A program made the translations under genes and the position numbers. Below, piece after piece: positions 59,228 through 64,000 of a stretch of 64,000 nt of DNA. The stretch is taken from the NCBI RefSeq assembly GCF_021341665.1, contig NZ_JAJTTH010000002.1:558001-622000 (forward strand), in the 5' to 3' direction. The notes under the pieces are model-generated. The model was not told the DNA's origin. It saw only the letters and a program-made list of their open reading frames with translations, and did no database searches. Origin of the DNA: Pseudomonas sp. Au-Pse12. Lineage in GTDB: Bacteria > Pseudomonadota > Gammaproteobacteria > Pseudomonadales > Pseudomonadaceae. Position 1 is the stretch's first letter; each line of letters opens with the position of its first letter.

Positions 59228-59690
59228 GCCACCTCTGCTGGCCCCTTCTTGCGCCAAAACCCACGCTGGTACGTCTGAATCAGTAAGTGACCCAAGTTCC
59301 TTACTTAAACAAGACAATTCTTACAGCCAAACTAAACAACTCCTACACACCCTTCCATAGAAGAGCACTTTCAATAAGTCCTTATATGACAACCAAGAAC
59401 ATAAACAGGTAACTATTTTAAAACTTCAGTTACCACCTCATTCACAGAACTGATGATTCTTGTTTAACCCCGCCCCCAACTTAGTCTTTAGGCCTTGAAT
59501 CCCAGGCATTACGCAAAGATTCAACACACAACCACACACCCCATTGAGGCCGATTAACTGAAACACCCAACAACGTCACAACCACAACAATCCACCCGTA
59601 ACTTCCGTTAATTCAAACAAACGACAACAACTCAACACGTCATCCGTCAGTCGCCTTACTCCAAAAACAACAAGAACAGAGGACGATGCA
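59228..59690. promoter_or_regulatory. AT-rich intergenic region before the porin gene
   Basis: 463 bp with clearly lower GC content than the flanks, with many A-runs (AAACAAGACAATTC, ACAACTCCTACAC). No gene is seen. It probably holds the promoter of the porin-phosphatase pair. Such AT-rich stretches in Pseudomonas are common targets of H-NS-like MvaT proteins (inference). Confidence 0.5.
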
Positions 59691-60965
59691 ATGCTTTCAA
59701 CACACTTGCCACGACGATGGGCCAAGCGCTCGACCCTACTGTGTGCCTCGATGCTGGCCATTCCGGTAAACGCCGAACTGCTGGACGACAGCAGCGCTCG
59801 CCTGGAATTGCGCAACTATTACTTCAATCGGGACTATCGCGAAGGCACTGCCCCGCCCCGTGAAGAATGGGCACAAGGTTTCCTCTTGCGCCTGGACTCG
59901 GGCTTTACCGAAGGTCGCATCGGTGTCGGTGCCGACGCCATCGGCATGCTCGGGATCAAGCTCGACTCCGCCCCAGGCCGAACCGGCACCGGGCTGCTGA
60001 AGGTGGCGCGCAATGGCCGGGCAGAGGATGACTATTGGAAACTGGCCTTGGCCGGAAAACTCAAGACCAGCAAGACCTTGTTCAAGTTCGGCGCGCTGGT
60101 GCCACCGGTACTGCCGACACTGAAACCCAACGACGGCCGCCTGTTTCCGCAGATTTTCGAAGGCGGGTTACTGACGTCGAATGAATTCGATGACCTGGAG
60201 TTTACCGCCGGGCGCCTGAGCCGGGTCATGCAGCGCAACGCCACGCAGTACACGCCGCTGACCTTGAGCCCCTTGAACCGGCGCTTTCAGGGCCAGGGGG
60301 CAACGGCGGAACACTTCGACATGGCGGGCGTCGACTATCGCTTTCACAAGCAATGGCTGGCTCGCGCGCATGTTGCCCAGTTGCAGGACATCTACCGCCA
60401 GCAGGTCTTCACCCTGGTCAACAAGAGCCCCTGGGGCGCAGGAACCTTCAGCAGCGATCTGCGCTTGAGCCTGATGAACGACTACGGCAATGCCAAAGGC
60501 GGCAAGATCGACAACCGCGCCCTGCAGGGCTTGCTCGGCTATGCCTATAACGGCCACAGCCTTGGCCTGGCTTATCAGCGAATGTTGGGGGACACCGGTT
60601 ACGCCAACATCCTCGGGGCCGATGCCAACTTGATCAACTTATCCGTACTGGGCGACTTCGCCAATGCCAAGGAACGTTCCTGGGCACTGCGTTATGGCTA
60701 TGACTTCGCCAGCCTGGGCTTGCCGGGCCTGAGTATCAACAGCCGTTATATATCCGGCAGCCACGCCGAAATTACCGGCACTCGAAAGATCGGCAAGTCA
60801 TGGGAGTTGGATAACGAACTGCGTTATGTCGTGCAGCAAGGCCCGCTAAAGAATGTAAGCGTACGCCTGCGCAGTGCGCTTTATCGTTCCAACTATGCCA
60901 AGAACTTCATTCGCGACACTGACGATACACGGCTGATGCTCAGTTACTCCTGGAACATCAAGTAA
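59691..60965 (+). CDS. OprD-family outer-membrane porin
   Basis: Beta-barrel porin of 424 aa with a signal peptide (about 1-28, LLCASMLAIPVNA). OprD-like features are the early strand RLELRNYYFNRDYR, EEWAQGFLLRLDSGFTEG, and the segment VGADAIGMLGIKLDSAPGRTGTGLL typical of OprD/OpdX loops. It ends LMLSYSWNIK rather than in Phe. The substrate is unknown; OprD relatives take up amino acids or carboxylates. It precedes the acid phosphatase gene by 52 bases, so they are probably co-transcribed. Confidence 0.9.
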   Translation: MLSTHLPRRWAKRSTLLCASMLAIPVNAELLDDSSARLELRNYYFNRDYREGTAPPREEWAQGFLLRLDSGFTEGRIGVGADAIGMLGIKLDSAPGRTGTGLLKVARNGRAEDDYWKLALAGKLKTSKTLFKFGALVPPVLPTLKPNDGRLFPQIFEGGLLTSNEFDDLEFTAGRLSRVMQRNATQYTPLTLSPLNRRFQGQGATAEHFDMAGVDYRFHKQWLARAHVAQLQDIYRQQVFTLVNKSPWGAGTFSSDLRLSLMNDYGNAKGGKIDNRALQGLLGYAYNGHSLGLAYQRMLGDTGYANILGADANLINLSVLGDFANAKERSWALRYGYDFASLGLPGLSINSRYISGSHAEITGTRKIGKSWELDNELRYVVQQGPLKNVSVRLRSALYRSNYAKNFIRDTDDTRLMLSYSWNIK

Positions 60966-61017
60966 TCCAACACGCAGAGCCGATATAACAGTTCAAATGC
61001 CTAGAGGTGCTATTCCC

Positions 61018-61845
61018 ATGCAACGTCTATTATTGAAAAGTTTGGCCAGCCTGTTGTTTTTAAACCTGATCAACCCCGTCGCGGCCAAACAAACCCGTCA
61101 GCCGGAAAGCGTCCCGGAGTTCCGACCGGGCTACTTGATCGGTTATCTGAAACAGCAGGATCTACCCAATAGCCTGTCACTGTTGCCACCACCTCCTGCG
61201 GTGGCTACTCCAGCCTTTGCTCTGGACCAGAGCCTGGCTGAAAACAGCCAGGCCTTGCGTGGTAGCAAACGCTGGGAGTTGGCCGTCAGCGATGCCAACC
61301 TGAAGTTCCCCGCCGCCGCAGAGACGTTTTCCTGTGCCCTGAATGCGCCCATCAGCGAACAGCACACACCTGTGCTGTACAGAGTCTTGCGGCGCACCCT
61401 GACCGATGCCGGGCTGGCCACCTATAGCGCAAAGACGCGCTACCAGCGCACCCGGCCCTTCGTCTACAACCAGCAGCCCAGTTGCACCCCAGAAGATGCG
61501 GCCAAGCTCGCCGCCGATGGTTCCTACCCATCGGGGCACAGTGCAATCGGCTGGACCTGGGCGCTGCTGTTGAGCGAACTGTCCCCCGAGCACGGCAACG
61601 CGCTCTGGGCCCGTGGCCGGGCCTATTCGGAAAGCCGCATGGTGTGCAACGTGCATTGGTACAGCGATATCCGTGAAGGGCGTGAAATCGGCGCGATCAC
61701 CGTGGCACGCTTGCACGCCGACCCGACCTTCCAGGCCGACTTCGCCGTCGCCCGGCAAGAGTTGCTGGCCGTTCGCGCCAAGGGCCTGACCGCCAGCGGC
61801 GACTGTGCGGCGCAAGCGCAAGCCCTGGCACTTGGCGCTGACTAG
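61018..61845 (+). CDS. Class A (PAP2) nonspecific acid phosphatase, exported
   Basis: Periplasmic phosphatase of 275 aa with a signal peptide (residues 1-23, SLLFLNLINPVAA). All three parts of the PAP2 signature are present: Lys139-x6-Arg146-Pro147, Pro171-Ser-Gly-His174, and Ser206-Arg207-x5-His213-x3-Asp217. This is the layout of PhoN/PhoC enzymes that release phosphate from organic phosphomonoesters. AGAGG lies 10 bases before the ATG at 61018; another ATG at 60997 would add 7 residues. It overlaps the convergent YncE gene by 4 bases. Confidence 0.92.
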   Translation: MQRLLLKSLASLLFLNLINPVAAKQTRQPESVPEFRPGYLIGYLKQQDLPNSLSLLPPPPAVATPAFALDQSLAENSQALRGSKRWELAVSDANLKFPAAAETFSCALNAPISEQHTPVLYRVLRRTLTDAGLATYSAKTRYQRTRPFVYNQQPSCTPEDAAKLAADGSYPSGHSAIGWTWALLLSELSPEHGNALWARGRAYSESRMVCNVHWYSDIREGREIGAITVARLHADPTFQADFAVARQELLAVRAKGLTASGDCAAQAQALALGAD

Positions 61846-62891
61846 GGGGCCAGGGTAATGACCTTGAAGGTATTGGCATGAAACAGCGGGTCCGGCTTGG
61901 GTTCGGCCGGGCTCGCGGCCGGCTGGGTGAAGTCCATCGCCGCCAGGTAGACCCGCTGGCTGCGCGGGTCGAACGCCATGTTGTAGGCCATGGGCTGGGT
62001 GCTGACGCTGCCCAGGGGCTGGTAGCGGTCGGCATCAAGCTGGGCGATGACGCTGAGGTTGGCGTCCACCCCGCTGGCGATCAGCAAGCGCCGGGCCTGC
62101 GGGTCGTAGGCCAGGGCGTTGACGTCGCGGGTGATCGGCAGGCTGGCCTTCAGCGCGCCGCTGTCGCGGTCGAGCACCAGCAGCAGCGGTCGCTCACCGC
62201 GGCAGGCGACGAACAGCCGCCCGCGCTGTTCATCCTGGGCCAGGGCGCTGGGCCGCTGACAGTCGGGATACTGCCAGCGATCCAGGACCTTGAAGCTGCT
62301 GGAAGACAGCCGCGCGACGATGCCCTCGTCGCGCATCGGCAAAAAGAAACTGCCATCGCCCTTGAGCAGCAAGGGGTCGATCTTCTTCACCGCCAGCTCG
62401 TGGGCCGCAGTGATCCGTTCTTCCTTGGGGTCGAACACGAACAGGGTCGAGCGATCGGCCCGGCGCCCGCTGACGATGATCACCTGCCCGGTGCGCGGCT
62501 CGTACACCGCGCTATTGAGGTTGCTCTGGGTCACGGCGATGCGCTTGAGCGGCTTGAGTGTGGATAACTCCACCAGCCCCAGGCTGCCGTCGGTATTGAG
62601 CACCAGCAGGCGGTCCAGTTCGGGCACCAGCACCACGCCGTTGGCGCCCGCCGATTGCTCGATGGTCCGCACCGGGCGCTGCTTGTCGACATCGAACACG
62701 CTCAGGCCATTGTCGCGCCGGGCCAGGAACAGGTAGGGCCGGGTCGGGTCCAGGGTGATAAAGCCCCAGCTGCTGCCGGCCCCCGGCAACTGCACTTGCT
62801 GCTCGCGGTGGTACAGGCGTTCATCCGCTGGCGCGGCGGCCTGGGCCACGCCGCAAAACGCCAGGAGCGCACTCAGGGTCAGGGCTCTCAT
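61842..62891 (-). CDS. YncE-like exported beta-propeller protein
   Basis: Protein of 349 aa with a signal peptide (LTLSALLAFCGVAQA) and seven-bladed propeller repeats (for example FLARRDNGLSVFDVDKQRPVRTIEQS and GRLFVACRGERPLLLVLDRDSGALKASLPIT). YncE relatives are periplasmic, and some are iron-regulated DNA-binding or accessory proteins; the function here is unknown. Its ATG overlaps the receptor stop (TGATG at 62889-62893), so it is translationally coupled to the TonB receptor and probably shares its role. Confidence 0.88.
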   Translation of the reverse strand: MRALTLSALLAFCGVAQAAAPADERLYHREQQVQLPGAGSSWGFITLDPTRPYLFLARRDNGLSVFDVDKQRPVRTIEQSAGANGVVLVPELDRLLVLNTDGSLGLVELSTLKPLKRIAVTQSNLNSAVYEPRTGQVIIVSGRRADRSTLFVFDPKEERITAAHELAVKKIDPLLLKGDGSFFLPMRDEGIVARLSSSSFKVLDRWQYPDCQRPSALAQDEQRGRLFVACRGERPLLLVLDRDSGALKASLPITRDVNALAYDPQARRLLIASGVDANLSVIAQLDADRYQPLGSVSTQPMAYNMAFDPRSQRVYLAAMDFTQPAASPAEPKPDPLFHANTFKVITLAP

Positions 62892-64000
62892 CAGAACTCC
62901 AGGGTGCTGGACAGCGACACTTGGCGAGCGTCTCCCAGGGACACGAAGTACTTGCTCGCCGACGAGGTGTAGTAGGTCTTGTCGAACAGGTTCTTCACGT
63001 TGAGCTGGAACTTGACCTTCTGCCCTTCGACCCGGGTGTCGTAGGTGGCGAAGGCATCGGCCACGGTGTAGCCCGGCAGGTCGAAACTGTTGGGCGCATC
63101 CCCGGCGCGCTGGCCGACATAACGGGCCCCGGCGCCGACCCGCAGGCGGTCGCCGCCGATCAGGCTGCCGAAGTCGTAGACCGCCGACAGCGAGCCGCTG
63201 TTCTTCGCCACGTTCTGCAGCTGCTTGCCCTTGTACTGGGTGTCCTTGGTCACTTCAGCGTCGGTGTAGGCATAGCTGCCGATCAGGCTCCACTGGTCCG
63301 TCAACTGCCCGGTCAGGTCCAGTTCCAGGCCCTGGGAGTGCACTTCACCGGCCACGCTGGTGACGGTCTCGGAGGCGGTGGCGGTGGTCACCAGCACGTT
63401 GCGCTTGGTGATGTCGAACAGCGCCGCGCTGGCGGTGATGCGCCCGGGAATGTCGAGCTTGGCCCCCAGTTCCCAGGACTTGGCTTCTTCCGGCGCGATG
63501 GAGCCGTCCAGCACTGCGGTGCCGCCGGCCAGCTGGGCGATGCTGGAGTTGGGTTTGAACGACTCGGTGTAGCTGCCGTAGAACGACAGCTGGTCGGTGT
63601 AGCGGTACACCAGGCCGGCACGGGGCACGAACTTCTGCCCATTGCTGTCGGTGTTGGCGTGGAACGGCCGGCCCTTGCCGGCGTACTGGTCGTATTCCTG
63701 GAAGCGCCCGCCGCCGACCAGGATCCACTGGTCGGTGAGGTGGATGGCGTCCTGGAAGAACAGCGAATCACTGCGCAGCAGGTCGGTCTGGTCGCTGTCC
63801 GGGGCGCTGACCGTGGTGCCGGCCACTTCCCGACCGTAGACCGGGTTCAGGTAGTTGAAGGTGGTCCGGCTTTTCTGCCGGATCAGGTCGGCGCGGTAGA
63901 TCTTGCGGTATTCGTCGTCCAGGCCGAACACCAGGTCGTGCTGCATGCCGCCCAACTGCACCTTGCCTTCCAGGCTGACGGTGGCGTAGCGGTCGGTGGT
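62891..64000 (-). CDS. TonB-dependent siderophore receptor, C-terminal part (start outside window)
   Basis: Outer-membrane TonB-dependent transporter; the visible part is the C-terminal 369 residues of the barrel, open to the window edge. Typical strands are FVPRAGLVYRYTDQLSFYGSYTESFKPNSS, EAKSWELGAKLD and NLFDKTYYTSSASKYFVSLGDARQ, with the barrel ending in STLEF (C-terminal Phe). The FhuA/FoxA-like ferrisiderophore group is the best fit. The plug domain and the ligand-defining half are not visible. It leads the operon with the YncE-like gene. Confidence 0.93.
   Translation of the reverse strand, partial: TTDRYATVSLEGKVQLGGMQHDLVFGLDDEYRKIYRADLIRQKSRTTFNYLNPVYGREVAGTTVSAPDSDQTDLLRSDSLFFQDAIHLTDQWILVGGGRFQEYDQYAGKGRPFHANTDSNGQKFVPRAGLVYRYTDQLSFYGSYTESFKPNSSIAQLAGGTAVLDGSIAPEEAKSWELGAKLDIPGRITASAALFDITKRNVLVTTATASETVTSVAGEVHSQGLELDLTGQLTDQWSLIGSYAYTDAEVTKDTQYKGKQLQNVAKNSGSLSAVYDFGSLIGGDRLRVGAGARYVGQRAGDAPNSFDLPGYTVADAFATYDTRVEGQKVKFQLNVKNLFDKTYYTSSASKYFVSLGDARQVSLSSTLEF

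Overview
The window is GC-rich Pseudomonas chromosome, most likely from the P. fluorescens group (P. protegens / P. chlororaphis / P. fluorescens type). The genus call rests on gene neighbourhoods (valS-rlmF-hupN-ndpA, aapJQMP, dauBAR, a complete algD-to-algA alginate operon), on small DUF3077 genes, and on many Pseudomonas-style REP/REPIN palindromes. The species is inference. The window begins inside valS and ends inside a TonB-dependent receptor gene.

Layout. 1-6.5 kb: housekeeping genes (valS end, rlmF, hupN, ndpA, a membrane-anchored glutaredoxin, GST, GIY-YIG protein, SnoaL-like protein). 6.5-9.5 kb: a CynX-type MFS transporter with its GntR/FadR regulator, then an mqsRA toxin-antitoxin locus whose toxin is broken by two frameshifts while the antitoxin and its operator survive. 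9.5-13.7 kb: the general L-amino-acid ABC importer aapJQMP. 14.1-16.4 kb: carboxylesterase II and rhlB. 16.5-20.2 kb: dauBAR (D-arginine to L-arginine conversion) and a nearby basic-amino-acid-type binding protein. A similar palindromic motif precedes dauB and the binding-protein gene. 20.4-27.1 kb: moaCDE, a DUF606 protein, LysR, PhoH/PIN ATPase, a divergent polysaccharide deacetylase and yaaA.

27.1-44.6 kb: an 800-bp regulatory leader with a candidate AlgU promoter, then the twelve-gene alginate operon algD-alg8-alg44-algK-algE-algG-algX-algL-algI-algJ-algF-algA. Together these make GDP-mannuronate, polymerise it under c-di-GMP control, acetylate and epimerise it, and export it. REPIN palindromes have invaded the operon. 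Two of them are translated in frame at the N-termini of AlgK and AlgE, and others sit at algF-algA and, within a 252-bp tandem duplication, after algA. The 44.6-46.7 kb stretch is a repeat-dense patch around a DUF3077 gene.

46.7-64 kb: a small membrane protein, an SDR, a DUF3592 protein and a Sel1-type lipoprotein; a four-gene efflux operon (outer-membrane factor, FUSC pump, DUF1656, HlyD adaptor) with a divergent LysR; a 2-ketogluconate/glyoxylate reductase; a DMT exporter whose C-terminus is encoded by a REPIN; an AraC regulator; then an OprD-like porin, a class A acid phosphatase, a YncE-like beta-propeller protein and a TonB-dependent receptor.

The most unusual signals are the in-frame REPINs in algK, algE and the DMT gene, the 252-bp duplication after algA, the decayed mqsR, the shared dau-type operator motif, and the inverted repeat family around the DUF3077 gene. 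No tRNA, rRNA, CRISPR array, complete insertion sequence or prophage was seen.
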